A program made the translations under genes and the position numbers. A DNA stretch of 64,000 nucleotides, taken from the NCBI RefSeq assembly GCF_018873765.1, contig NC_057923.1, positions 9,994,413 to 10,058,412 on the forward strand, written 5' to 3'. This document shows, in pieces, positions 34,701 to 43,545 of this stretch (positions are counted from its first letter, which is position 1; each line of letters starts with the position of its first letter). The notes beneath the pieces are model-generated. The model was not told where the DNA came from. It saw nothing but the letters and a program-made list of their open reading frames with translations, and made no database searches. Source of the stretch: Telopea speciosissima (lineage: Eukaryota > Streptophyta > Magnoliopsida > Proteales > Proteaceae).

Positions 34701-34720
34701 ACAAGAGGAAGCCTTGCTGA
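16778..34720 (+). CDS. ARL2: ARL2-type DnaJ protein (ARG1-like), 11 exons
   Basis: Exons: 16778-16920, 23132-23255, 23511-23593, 23710-23821, 23914-24018, 27553-27603, 32302-32391, 32496-32604, 32719-32867, 32954-33007, 34502-34720. All junctions are GT-AG, phases agree, and the join gives 412 residues without a stop. Residues 22-89 form the J domain, with the HPD motif at 50-52 that activates Hsp70. The conserved central region follows, then a predicted coiled coil (about 290-355) and a basic tail ending WFNLHLK...KPC. The central region, tail and length match Arabidopsis ARL2 better than ARG1, recalled from memory. ARG1 and ARL2 are peripheral-membrane co-chaperones needed in gravity-sensing cells for gravitropic auxin redistribution. 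Introns 1, 5, 6 and 10 are enlarged by transposons (6.2, 3.5, 4.7 and 1.5 kb). The ATG is the first in frame before the J domain. The coding region looks intact. Confidence 0.93.
17590..19035 (-). pseudogene. Copia gag-protease remnant
   Basis: The minus strand from ATG at 19035 reads a gag N-terminus of the copia UBN2 type (words [24 protein letters not shown]). It then continues in broken frames to a zinc-knuckle-like segment ([19 protein letters not shown]), where the second Cys of the motif has become Tyr. The protease motif DSGATDH follows. Frame changes separate the blocks at about 18712, 18470 and 18237, so no functional polyprotein is possible. Confidence 0.75.
19457..21080. mobile_element. 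hAT-type non-autonomous element (1.6 kb) nested in copia leader
   Basis: The termini are CATAGTTGTCATGGCGTC and the inverted ...GACGCCGTGACAACTATG. The perfect 8-bp flanking duplication ATTGTGGC (19449-19456 and 21081-21088) is the hAT hallmark, as is a terminus starting CA. No transposase frame is present. The interior is mainly the T/CT-rich minisatellite described separately. The element interrupts the copia leader, so it landed after the copia insertion. Confidence 0.85.
19955..20850. repeat. Irregular ~110-bp minisatellite inside the hAT element
   Basis: About eight diverged units of 70-130 bp each start with a poly(T)/TTTTTTCTTCTT tract and continue with cttgccttgcacag. Several carry acagagacagggagag (20232, 20349, 20569, 20783) followed by gagagacag and a G-run plus ggatttatt. 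The first two units (about 19980 and 20100) instead share cctcctcccaggcag...cagtagtgattacagcc. The Lys-rich and Phe-rich open frames here are artefacts of the composition. Confidence 0.75.
21173..21527 (-). repeat. 5' LTR of copia element 1
   Basis: The LTR is bounded by TGATG...CATCA inverted termini next to the primer-binding site at 21161-21172. Only this LTR remains. Its outer boundary is inferred from the terminal palindrome, not from a partner copy. Confidence 0.65.
21959..22250 (+). repeat. Dispersed ~290-bp repeat, copy 2
   Basis: This is collinear with 6455-6745 (ggactgtctaaatgagacc ... acaaattatttgacacc ... gggtgtcaataagaaaatc). It lies in ARL2 intron 1. The class is unknown. Confidence 0.65.
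22286..22471. mobile_element. 186-bp palindromic MULE-type MITE in ARL2 intron 1
   Basis: Almost the whole element is one inverted repeat: GGGAAAGAGAACGCTACCTGG at the left and CCAGGTAGCGTTCTTTCTCCC at the right, each cited as its outer 20 or so bases, with only a few unpaired bases at the centre. The 9-bp flanks TTCATTATA (22277-22285) and TTAATTATA (22472-22480) match at 8 positions. It is transcribed within ARL2 pre-mRNA and would form a long hairpin there. Confidence 0.82.
25129..25259. repeat. Inverted repeat, 41-bp arms, 49-bp loop
   Basis: Arm 25129-25169 (tgttttgattggactctgac... onward) is the reverse complement of 25219-25259, with one mismatch in 41. It sits exactly at the gag/integrase deletion junction of the intron-5 copia element. 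It could be a template-switch scar or a small foldback insertion. Confidence 0.9.
25272..25748 (-). pseudogene. Copia gag remnant (element 2)
   Basis: Minus-strand frames starting [10 protein letters not shown] carry gag words typical of copia elements ([23 protein letters not shown] in one frame, with [10 protein letters not shown] in another). The frame changes and contains stops, so it is non-functional. It is about half of a normal gag region. Confidence 0.65.
25975..26400. repeat. Three diverged ~182-bp tandem repeats in copia leader
   Basis: The anchor 'ggacct(t/at)c...gggg...a(g/c)(t)ccctaa' recurs at about 25978, 26161 and 26342, spaced 183 and 181 bp. Shared words lie on either side (taatgccctaaaatctc, cagtaccctaaaatat). 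They lie between the LTR and gag of the intron-5 element. Confidence 0.6.
26468..27000 (-). repeat. 5' LTR of copia element 2
   Basis: TGTTGG...CTTAACA termini bound 533 bp next to the gag leader. Within it are two copies of a 45-bp unit (26651-26695 and 26696-26740) and two copies of a 28-bp gaga-rich unit (about 26743-26798). No partner LTR survives. Confidence 0.6.
28440..28640 (-). mobile_element. Possible LINE 3' end fragment
   Basis: On the minus strand the block ends 'ttactgaaatttttcttaccaattc' (read as ttactgaaattt, cttaccaattc) followed by an A-rich tail. This is the usual 3' end style of plant LINEs and resembles the end of the LINE at 50462. No protein similarity was found. Confidence 0.35.
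28647..29695 (-). mobile_element. Truncated Ty1/copia fragment in ARL2 intron 6
   Basis: The fragment is antisense to ARL2. It has an LTR (29468-29695) with termini TGATAG...CTATCA, a primer-binding word (TGGTATCAG on the minus strand, 29459-29467), and gag from ATG at 29384 down to about 28750. Nothing of pol remains. A repeated word (tggcctgttgaacatattcag) at about 28777 and 28874 marks an internal junction near the broken end. Confidence 0.78.
28750..29384 (-). pseudogene. Copia gag remnant (element 3)
   Basis: From MATSSSW the frame reads gag of the UBN2 type ([54 protein letters not shown]). One in-frame stop lies near 29088, after which the same frame continues. About 210 residues of gag are recognisable. 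It is inactive because of the stop and truncation. Confidence 0.75.
29801..30978. mobile_element. GTTTCG-rich element with inverted ends
   Basis: CTCAAGGTTCTAAATC at the left is inverted at the right (cgaaccttgag). The interior is dense in gtttcga / ttcggt words. A related block with the same end word (caaggttctaaaa on the minus strand) lies at 52136-53367. No transposase and no clear target duplication were seen. Confidence 0.5.
33263..34138. mobile_element. Pack-MULE (876 bp) in ARL2 intron 10
   Basis: Terminal inverted repeats of about 105-115 bp run inward from GGGAAAATGATGTACATACTAG on the left and GGGAGCGGGATCTATACGCTAG read from the right. They share tgtaatgga(t/a)tcttaca and later gttgcaac words (33263-33377 and 34035-34138). 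A perfect 10-bp duplication TTTATTTTAT flanks the element (33253-33262, 34139-34148); MULEs usually give 9 bp. There is no transposase. The cargo is a RING-H2 gene fragment on the minus strand, the defining feature of a Pack-MULE. Confidence 0.85.
33395..33769 (-). pseudogene. Captured RING-H2 E3 ligase fragment
   Basis: The minus-strand frame encodes a RING-H2 finger with all eight zinc ligands in family spacing, at residues C9, C12, C27, H29, H32, C35, C46 and C49 (genomic 33623-33745). Context words [10 protein letters not shown] and SCPVCRFQ match plant RING-H2 E3 ligases. The Trp that normally follows CILP and contacts the E2 enzyme is Gly here. The codon written as the start is GTG, and the frame is open further upstream, so there is no real start. 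Downstream of the RING the frame becomes low-complexity Gly/Glu/Arg. It is a gene fragment inside a Pack-MULE, antisense to ARL2; expression is unknown. Confidence 0.75.
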
Positions 34721-35303
34721 ATACTGTAAGACATCCTATCAAAAATCAATTGCATTGTTTGCTTTTTAATGTTAATAATGTCTGATTTCTGCAATTTTTA
34801 GGTTTTATTTTATTTTTTTAAAAAAAATGTGGGAAGCTTCAACAGATCTTCTGGGTGCAGGTGTTGTGGCTGGAAGTTTGATACTCCCTCCTTGCCCAGC
34901 CTGTATTTTTCGTCAATAGGGTGGAGACAAATCTTTAGGGCTCGGTCTACGTTACTTTAGCTTGTATAGGATGTCAATGCTTGTTATATTATTCTTACTT
35001 TATTCTTTATCTTCAGTTGTTCTTACACTAAGGTTATTTCTGCATCAGAATGCGTCCCAGTTACGATTATATCTCCATAAATGAGAGCCATTGAATGATC
35101 ATACGAATGGTCCTGATGCTTACATTCAATTCTCAGCAAATCACCAAATATTATGAAATATAAAAGACCAATGTGTGTATGAGCTGTTGGGTGTAGATCA
35201 TCTAGCAGCTTTACCGTTGATTGAGCAGCCTGAATTGTTGTGCCGTCTGGTTAACAAGTTTTCATACAGGATTCCTGCCATGTAGCCACAACAGTGCCCA
35301 AGA

Positions 35304-35409
35304 ATGAGAGGCATTCTAGGTATGGTGCAACAATGATGTTTGGAGTTAGAACTCTTATGAGAGGCATTCTAGGTATGGTGCAACAATGATGTTTGGAGTT
35401 AGAACTCTT
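35304..35409. repeat. Perfect 53-bp tandem duplication
   Basis: Units 35304-35356 and 35357-35409 are identical (start atgagaggcattctagg, end gttagaactctt). It lies about 600 bp downstream of the ARL2 stop, possibly in or beyond its 3' UTR. Confidence 0.92.
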
Positions 35410-36544
35410 AATGATATCTGATATCATCTGCCGCTTCTCCCCCCCCCCCCCCTCACCTTTTTATTTTGGGTGATAGAATTAATTTGTAATTTTGTGCGTT
35501 GTGGAGTGGAATGTTGGTGAACCAATGAAAAAGTGTTTGAGGTGGACGAGTGGAAGTACTTGACGGATGAAATCATAAATAAGTATTTACCGACGGTAAT
35601 AAGTAGCCTCAAAGAGCAGTGATATTTTGAAGGTCTTCGGTGATGGTTTTGTAACGTTGGCAAAATATTACTTGGTCATACGTGTTAATGAAATGATGAG
35701 GCGTAGGTGAGTTGAGTAAACTTTAGCGACAGTGAATGAGGGTTTCAATTTAGAGCTGAAGCCAAACACCAAAATTGAAACTGACCGTTTAGAACTGAAT
35801 CGAAGAACTGATGCGGTTTTGGTATCAAGAAAAGGAATCTTCCCTGATTCGATAAGGTATCAGTTTCTAAGGTAAAACCATATGGTACGTACTAAATCGA
35901 ACCAAATTGTCTCCTTTTATACTGAACGAAGAATATACATTTACCCACAAAATTTACTCTTTGGCATTTCGCATTTGTGCCTTTGTGGGCTGAACCCAGA
36001 CTTCAGTAATGGGCTTGTGAAAAATCTATCACTTGTCTACAATTCTCGTTTTCATAGTGGAATAAGATTAAAGGGACAATGTTCCCAGTGCTGCAGCGCA
36101 GGCTACACCTAGACAGATGGGCCTGCCACTCAAGGAGGCTACCGCCCTACCTACTTTTCGAGCACACTGCTCTCATGGGTCCAAGCCCCGCCTGTGTTAC
36201 GCTGCATGCCCACAGTAGAGGATCCAAAGTGATTAAAAATAGTGTAAGGAACCGTATAAGTAACCATATTTGATACCAAAAGGAACCATATCGTTAAATG
36301 CATTCGAATTCTATATGTTAATGTGGAAAGATATGAATTGAAGAAATCTGCATCAAACTAATTCTTTTTTGTGTGGGTTATTTTTTACAAACTTTGATCA
36401 CATCACAATCAATAGACCAACAAATCATATAATTAAGTAGCAAAAATCACCTATTTCTAAAATAATGAAAAAAGAAATTAATCACACAAAAAAAGGCTCT
36501 CTGATGGTAGATGGTTGTACTGAGTTTCATCAATCTCATCTCTG
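35410..36544. other. Intergenic between convergent ARL2 and peroxidase
   Basis: It holds a C run (35440-35452) and degenerate 'gaaccatat / gaactga' repeats. No gene was recognised. The last part is the 3' flank of the peroxidase, which converges with ARL2. Confidence 0.45.
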
Positions 36545-37534
36545 CTAACTCGTAATGTTGTTGAAGGAATCGCATCTGCGACGGACCTCTCCCTCATGAC
36601 CAGTCTTGACATGAAGGATGCTGAGCTTCTGCATGGCATGGGAGAAATCATTGAAGAAGGCGACCTGGTCGGAGGCATACTTCAATACGAAGGGCCTAGT
36701 TCTAGGGTCTAGCAATAAAGCGTTGTCCGATTGGAGCAGGGTCAGCCCCCTCGGCATGTTCTGGAAGTACATGTTGTCGAACTTACCGGGGGAGATGATG
36801 TCGAAGAAGATGGCCATGGTGGGATTCTTCTCATAGTTGGCGCAGGCGTTGCGGAGACCCACGGCGAAGCGTGGGTTCAGGGTCGGATCTGTCTGGGAGT
36901 CCTTGCTGTAGTTGAATATGCGCTGTGCAAACTCCTTGCAGTGGGCGAAACCGATGGTGTGGGCACCGATAAGGGCAACCATTTCCTGTACGGAAAATCC
37001 CTTGGAGACGAGAAGGTCGATCTGTTCGGAGACGGTGGCGGTGGAATGCAAGAGGTTACCGTCGGCGTGGGAAGCGAGGGAAACGAAGCCGTCTTTACGG
37101 CCGAGGCGGACTTCGTAGCGAGGCCCTCCAACCATGCTGACGAGGTTGCGGGTTGTGAGGGCAAGGATGTCGGCGCAGGAGACGATGCCAGGGCAGGAAA
37201 GTTCGAGGGCGGTTTTGGCGCGGACAATGACGTCGAAAGCGTCGCCGGAGAGGGAGAGGTTGAGGTCGTGGTCGCGCTCGGCTTTATTGGAGGGGGTGGA
37301 GGTGATGATGACGGAGGCATCGCAGCCGTCGACCATACAGTCGTGAAAGAAGAGGCGGAGGGTGCCAGCAGCGGTAGAGGGGTTGTTGATCTGCTTGGTG
37401 ATGACGATGTCTTCAATGATCTGCTCCATTTGAGGGCAAGTCTTCTGGTAATAGTTGGTGGTGAGCTTTGATTCTGTTAATGAGATGAAGAGAAGGATGA
37501 ATAGGGGCAATGCGGCTGCTCCTACCATTGTCAT
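36545..37534 (-). CDS. Class III secretory peroxidase, single exon
   Basis: The gene encodes a 329-residue heme peroxidase (EC 1.11.1.7) that oxidises phenolics with hydrogen peroxide in the wall or apoplast. Residues 1-22 are a hydrophobic signal peptide. The distal site has R60 and H64 in the LFFHDC motif; the proximal heme ligand is H192 in GAHTIGFAHC. All eight conserved cysteines are present (33, 66, 71, 114, 120, 199, 231, 321), giving the expected pairs 33-114, 66-71, 120-321 and 199-231. Length is typical. The proximal motif reads ALIGAHT where most members have LSGAHT. Lack of introns and overall sequence recall the Arabidopsis PRX31/41/63/65 group, an assignment made from memory. 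A second ATG two codons downstream (37528) is an alternative start. It is convergent with ARL2. No clear TATA box was found. Nothing is missing. Confidence 0.95.
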   Translation of the reverse strand: MTMVGAAALPLFILLFISLTESKLTTNYYQKTCPQMEQIIEDIVITKQINNPSTAAGTLRLFFHDCMVDGCDASVIITSTPSNKAERDHDLNLSLSGDAFDVIVRAKTALELSCPGIVSCADILALTTRNLVSMVGGPRYEVRLGRKDGFVSLASHADGNLLHSTATVSEQIDLLVSKGFSVQEMVALIGAHTIGFAHCKEFAQRIFNYSKDSQTDPTLNPRFAVGLRNACANYEKNPTMAIFFDIISPGKFDNMYFQNMPRGLTLLQSDNALLLDPRTRPFVLKYASDQVAFFNDFSHAMQKLSILHVKTGHEGEVRRRCDSFNNITS

Positions 37535-38630
37535 TTCCTCTCTCTTTTGTGGGTGGGTGTGTGTATGTGCTACTTTATCTCACTTTCTTTTCTTTTCTCT
37601 CTTGAGGGAGAGGACTAGTGATGAGAGGTGCTTACCTCCTCTCTCAGTTCTCAAAAGAAATGGGGGAGACGGATTGAGAAGAAGAAGAAGAAGAAGATCC
37701 TATGCGTGTGTGTGTGTGTATTGGGGGGGGGGGATGATTGGGGAATTGTTTATGGGGAAGAAGGTTAGAGTTGGGGGCTGTTCACGGATAGAAAGCTATG
37801 GGAATGGAAGGAACTACCCAAAGAGATGTAGGGGGAAAGTGTTGCCACTGTTGTGGAGGAGAGTGGTTTTAGGGAGTCATTGTCTATTTTTGGGGTTCCC
37901 TTGCCACAATTTAGATAGAGATGGAGATATAGAGATATATAGATTAACAAAGAGAGAGTGAGGTCTCTCTCTTCATGGTTTGGTTACATTTGTTATTGGT
38001 GGAAGTGGCAGGGGAACAGAGGTGAAACAATTTTGCTGATTTTGGGTTCCTAACGGTGTTTTTTTTTTATAAAAAGAAGGTGGTCTTTAGACTCAAGGAC
38101 AGGGTGATATGAATTTTGCAGCAAATTCCATAGACCATAATTGACGGTCCTCGGGCCTCGGGTGCTTCCCTTTCACCTTGAGGCTTGAACCACCCAACGA
38201 TATTTCCATCATTAAGTGATGCCACATAATGATGATTTCCTATAATCTCTCTCTCTCTCTCTCTTTGTGAGATGATGGAGGCCAGGAGTGTTGCAATCGG
38301 CAATAGACCCTTGGTTTGGCACTGGTCTGTTCCTGCTTTGAAAGACACATCCCATCCGTTGCTTGTGAGAAATGCTTATGGGACCCAGTCACCCATGGTT
38401 CAGTGTTTATGCTAAGTACGTGTCGGTTGTAAATTGTAACACGTCCTTATATGATAATATTATTTCCCCTCAAGCATCATTTCTTTTGGTTTATCCTTGG
38501 AAGTCAGAGAAAAAAAGTTGGCCTACACTCAGCCTATATTTATTAAAATTATCCTATTTTAAATTTCTTTTCTGTTACTACCCTGCCTTTTAAATTTTTA
38601 CATTTTCTTCTACCCTCGTATTTTTAGATA
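37535..38630. other. Peroxidase 5' region, microsatellites
   Basis: Upstream of the peroxidase lie (GAA)n, (TG)n and a G run between about 37676 and 37735, and (CT)n near 38247. No further gene was recognised. Confidence 0.5.
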
Positions 38631-38634
38631 AAAT

Positions 38635-40584
38635 AAATTACACGACATCCCTTGGTTTTCGAACGAAACTCAACTCATCCCCAAAAAATTCATCCGGCCC
38701 CCTCTATAGTAATGGTGTTACTTTAAATCAAATAAAACTCATCCCATCCCCTGTATTTTTTAAAAATTCATCCGTCTCCCTCTATAGGAATGGTGTTACT
38801 TTAAATCAAACAAAAAAGTGAAATAACAAATTTAACCTTAGTTAAAATAAGATAAATAATGATAATTGAGGTACCCAACGTTTGTAAAAAATGCAATTTT
38901 AGATACCCAAACCCTTTGAAGACCATCGTCGACCGAGAACATTCTATCGCCCCGGCGCCGTCGCTGCCTACAAGAATCTCTGTCGGTGAGTTGTTGCACC
39001 TTAGTCCTGAACTCAGAGGAAGTGGTCTTTACCTTTATAGGGTTTGAGATGGACACAACCTTGATGGGTTTTGATTTGTTCTTTGGTTTGGCCCTTTTGC
39101 AGGTCTTGCTGCTTTGATGAACACTGATTTTGAAAGTCTAAGAAGTTCTTGCTCGAGTGTTGTAGCACCACTGCCTAACTTCTATCTACACCCAATGCTC
39201 TTACATCTATTGTGCCTTCTATGGAGATTTATCTACAGGAATCAAGTTTTATGGCTGGTGTTATCAAGTTCTGAAACTGTATTCTAGCATCATCGATTTT
39301 TGAAATTAATTTCAATCCAGCCAGCAGATCTCTTTCAATCTTTCAGGGACTTATTCATTTACTTGGTAAGGCTACTCGATTAAGATTTGAAGCTGGTCTG
39401 AGCACCTGATTATGTACTAATAGAAATCTTCAAACAAGGTTGCAATACTCTGTTTTCAAGTTTTTTTTTTCCCAGATCGATATCCTCTATTGTTTATGAT
39501 CTGACCAGAAGATCTATCTCAATTTTTAGGGGATTATTAACCCTTTCTTGAAGGCCACTCGATCCTAGTTTGGTGTCCATCTGAACCCCAATTTTAATTT
39601 TATTGCAAACAAATTCTGGGTTTATTTACTTCAGATTTGCAGTTTTTGGGCTGCGGTTTATATCAGTTCTTTTTATATCATTGAACGTTTGTGGGGTTTG
39701 CATTCCTGACTACTGGTCTTCATATTTCCAGCCTTGAGATCGACAAGTGGCTGGGGAAAATCCGTTGTTGCATCTTCATTCCATCGTTTTTTTTTTCTTT
39801 CATTTTTTGTTCTGAAATACATACCCTAAATCCCCCTCTTTGGTTGCCAAAACTTGTAGCGTTTCGGCAAAGGGATCTCAATTCTACCCAGAAAAATAGA
39901 GTAGCGTCAATTTTGGGATCTTCTTCTTCGATGCATGGCTCGATTGGACTGGCGGAGATAGACTTGCAGGTCATGTGAGGAAGAGAGTGGTGTGGGGAAG
40001 AGGATAGGTTTTGGGGTTGTTACATCCAAGGGTAAAAAAGTAACTCTACACTGATCAAGGGTAGTTTAGGGATTTAAATTTATTTAACTGGCTGACATCA
40101 TCATTTAATAGCATAAAATTAAGGGTAAATTACAGATCACCCCCTGATTTTTAAAAAAACTCAAATCACCCCCTCTACAATGACGCCGTGACGGTGTTAG
40201 TCTACTATTAGTTATTGGCGTAAAAGAATTATTTTACCTTTGTACTAAAATATTAAAATTAAATTTATAATACTACCTTTCAAAATCTATGTTTGGATAT
40301 CAAGCGTAGTTTAAAGATTTAAATTTATCTAACTGGTTGACATCATCACTTAATAGCATAAAACTAATGGTAGGGATTAATTTTTCATATTGGGGTCTAA
40401 ATCAGGAAGTGATTTAAGTTTTTTCAAAAATCAAGGGGTGATGTGTAATTTATCTTAAAATTAACAGTAAATACTAATTTATCTTATTGGGGTCTAATAT
40501 AGGGGTGATTTGAGTATTTTAAAAAATCAGACGGTGATTTGAGTTTCATTTGAAACCAGGACATGACATGTAATTTACCCTTTA
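38635..40584. mobile_element. MULE-like element, non-autonomous, with nested MITE
   Basis: The left end (aaattacacgacatccc, gaacgaaactcaac) is inverted at the right end (gttttcatttgaaaccagg-like words, then catgtaatttaccc). The interior near 39902-40080 (cgatgcatggctcgattgg, aggtcatgtgaggaagag, agggattta) closely matches the 7670-9122 element at about 8800-8940, so the two belong to one family. A 333-bp MITE (40123-40455) lies inside. The left boundary is uncertain and no target duplication was confirmed. Confidence 0.55.
40123..40455. mobile_element. MULE-type MITE (333 bp) nested in larger MULE
   Basis: The ends are GGGTAAATTACAGATCACCCC and the inverted form gggtgatgtgtaatttatct. They are flanked by a perfect 9-bp duplication TAAAATTAA (40114-40122, 40456-40464). 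It has no coding capacity. The sub-terminal sequence is shared with the surrounding element, so it landed inside a relative. Confidence 0.82.
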
Positions 40585-40737
40585 CATATCCAGATTGCCC
40601 TTCCTTTTCCACCTAGGAACTTGCTAATCTATTTAACTTACCATTCTTCTTCTATGCTTTACTATTTTTGTCATTAAAATAGTAAAATAAGAACTTCTTC
40701 TATCTCCCATTTCTATTTAACCAAGAGGATGGAAGTA

Positions 40738-40990
40738 GGGATGTAAATGATTCAAATGAATCATTCTTCGTATTTAGGGCATCGTATTCGTTTAGATATC
40801 AAAAAATTTAATAAACTCAAAAATTCATAATAAAAATTAAGATTTTAGGTTTTGAAAAAAAGTTTGAATATGATGAAAGAGAATCTGATCTAAGAGATAG
40901 ATTGAGAGAATTGTATCACCCACCCGCTTCGGATGATCGAAAATCGAATCGATCTCTCCCATTTTTAAGAAAAAGAACCGAATCCGATCC
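40738..40990. repeat. Degraded GGATGTAAA-type repeat
   Basis: It starts tagggatgtaaatgattc, the terminus word of the hAT MITE at 43292-43537, and ends in gaatccgatccg words. The right terminus is not found. Confidence 0.4.
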
Positions 40991-41589
40991 GTTTAAGGAT
41001 GGAAGACATCAATCCCATAAATCAAAGACCCAGTTGGCACTTTCTTGCTTTGATATTTAATTTTTCAAGCAGTTGCTGTCCTTGTATAACTACATGATCC
41101 GGACTCTTTTCAACAAACACAAGCTACATAAGTTACCAATGAATGGTTTGCCCCAATATTAGGAACTGTTGTCCTAATACGCTGGTTAAGAAATGCATGG
41201 TAAACCATTCATCGGTAACCTTTTTACGGTGTCCATTGTTGGGTTGCATCTTGCAAAAGAAGGAGAAGAACAGAAGCAGATCGATTTGTTAGAAGAAGAA
41301 CGATGAGGATGAAATGTTGAATGAAAAATCAATTAAATAGAAAATTTGAAGAAAAAAAAAAACTCCCACCCTCTCACATACCCGGCTGTATGAAAACTTT
41401 CCCCTTTTTCTTTTAATATAATTTTTATTTTTTTCATTAATTTACCCACAAAGTACAATATTAAATTCAAGCCAAACAAACTAATAAAGCTTGCTTTGTG
41501 AGTTCCTTTTGACTCTGTCCAACACTCTGTCCAACACTCCAACTGCTTCTGTCGGGTTTTCTTTTTCTAAATGTATTCTTTACCATAAA

Positions 41590-42072
41590 ACCAGGGGTGT
41601 CAATGGGTCGGGTTGGGCGGGCCTGCCTAAACCCTGACCCGATCCTAGAGGCCTTAACCACGACTCGACCCTGACCCGACCCCCGAGGGTCAAGAAACTC
41701 TCAACCTGACCCGACCCTGCGGGTCGGGCCGGGTCGGATTGATCTTGATTTATGGCACCGTCCACGTGTCTCATTAGACCATGTTTTTGTAACATAGGAT
41801 CTCACCCTATGGGACTGACTAATAAATATGTTGAAAAAATGGCGTGTATATAAACTCTCTCTACAATTGTAGCTGTGTCCCCTCAATAGGCCTGGAAGCT
41901 TATAGGGGCTACAACTAAATAACAATCATGTCAGTGACTCTTTTTATGGTCGATCAAAATAGTAGATGATCTACTCTTTTTATGGGTTCCCACTTCATGA
42001 TGATGACAAAGCTAGTAGTTATCTCTGTACAATTCTCTTCTTTTTTTTTGTCAAGAAAATATTTATATTAAG

Positions 42073-42129
<57 letters not shown>

Positions 42130-42260
42130 TATATACTATAATTAATACGGGGGTCGGGCGGCGGCTAGGGATCTAACGACCGACCCCCTCGGTCGACATA
42201 ACTAAACCCAAACGCCCTCGGGTCAAAAGATGAGCGCGCGCGAGCGGGTTGGGCCCCTTT
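41590..42260. repeat. GGGTCGGG-rich repeat and (AT)n microsatellite
   Basis: GC-rich cgggtcgggttggg / gacccgaccc words flank 41596-41740 and 42145-42255. A long AT dinucleotide run of about 45 bp lies near 42077-42122. This looks like a broken dispersed repeat of the GGGTGTCAATGGGTCGGG kind. No gene was seen. Confidence 0.55.
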
Positions 42261-42399
42261 ATTGAACTCATAAAACTAATTAAGAAACACAAATCTCTCT
42301 TAACCTCACCAAACCTCTTATTTTCTACTTTATCTTTAACTCCATTTTCTCTCTCTCAATATTATTTAACAACAAATCCTTTCCTCGTCCTTCAAAATT

Positions 42400-42620
42400 T
42401 AATTATCTCATGTTAAGGAATTCCAAGCTTGAATAAAAAGATGATTCTGTATAGAGTTGAAGCCGGCAGCAAACCATATAACTCTTGTGAATGGACAGTG
42501 AAAAAAGGAAATTTGATATGAACAGATGGGAAAAGCAGAGGAGCATAATGTGCAATGATCATTGAGATTGAAACCACTACTATTAAGCAAGAGTTTCCCA
42601 AGGAAAAAAGCAAACTTTGG
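42400..42620 (-). mobile_element. LINE zf-RVT fragment
   Basis: The minus strand reads a plant LINE reverse-transcriptase-associated zinc-binding segment (CTLCSSAFP...FFHCPFTRVIWFAAGF). Frames are broken. It is probably part of the same element as 43546-43800, which carries an upstream RT segment in the same orientation. Confidence 0.65.
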
Positions 42621-43280
42621 GGACTGTTTTAATATGCCATGTCATATGGGATTAATTTGGGTTGCCAAGGGATCGATGGTTAGTCGATAAGCTGAAGCAA
42701 TTGAGAACAGACCCTTAGATGTAGGCGACCATATGTGTTTGTCGTCTGAACCAAATTGAAGGGCCACTTTCCAGGAACGATCAGACCATTAGAATTCATG
42801 GGTCAGTCCAAGGGTTGATGTTCTTGCCATGACCAACCTGCGAGCAAGGGGAAAGAGGGCCGGTTACTTAAGTGGCTGACTCTCTCCCCCCCCCCCCCCC
42901 TTTTCTTCTCGATTCCTAGTGTGAGTCTGAAAAAGGGGAGGCCTTAGGGTTTTGGTTATAAATACAGTCCTTCTAACCCTGAGGTCATAACATTGGAAAT
43001 CAAAGTTACACACACTCTCTCTCTCTCTCTCGCTCTCCGAGTATTTGTGTTTTCTATGAGATTTCATCTTTTCCCAAGGATTTATGGTATGAAGTTCTTT
43101 TTGGAGAAGCCTTTCAAAATATCTAGAGAAAGAAAAAGATTGTTCGTGTGTTTGTAATCAAAAGCTTGGTTGTTGATCTCTCTTCCACAGTCTCCCATAT
43201 ACATTCAAGTAGGTAAGATCCAAACCAAATATATTTGGATCATCAATCAATTGATCTAACAAAGCTATACTAAGCAGTTT
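42621..43280. other. No gene recognised; C run and (TC)n
   Basis: This lies between the two LINE fragments. It holds a C run (about 42886-42900) and a (CT)n run (about 43015-43037). It could be a leader-like insertion, but no boundaries were found. Confidence 0.35.
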
Positions 43281-43291
43281 CGACTTCCAGC

Positions 43292-43537
43292 TAGGGATGT
43301 AAACGGATTGGATTCGGCTTGGATAGTGCTATATCCGCATCCGCATCCGATTAGCTTTCGGTCGGATTCGAATAGTGCTAAACGGATATGAACACGGATT
43401 CAGATCGGATATTTTATCCATTTACATGCAAATATAGCTTTTTGGATAGCTATAGCCTATCTATATCCGTATCCATTTAGCTTTCGGACAGATTCGAATA
43501 GTGCTAAACGGATTTCGACTATTCTTTTACATCCCTA
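43292..43537. mobile_element. hAT-type MITE (246 bp)
   Basis: TAGGGATGTAAACG at the left is inverted at the right (cttttacatcccta). Flanks CTTCCAGC (43284-43291) and CTTCCAGA (43538-43545) agree at 7 of 8 bases. The interior repeats tagctttcgg(t/a)c and gattcgaatagtgctaaacgg twice. It has no coding capacity. It interrupts a LINE remnant. Confidence 0.75.
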
Positions 43538-43545
43538 CTTCCAGA

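Noticed and set aside
36731-37471. 246-codon forward frame opposite the peroxidase
   Set aside because: It is an antisense shadow of a well-supported peroxidase gene; its Gly/Glu/Val-rich composition mirrors GC-biased codons and has no domain.
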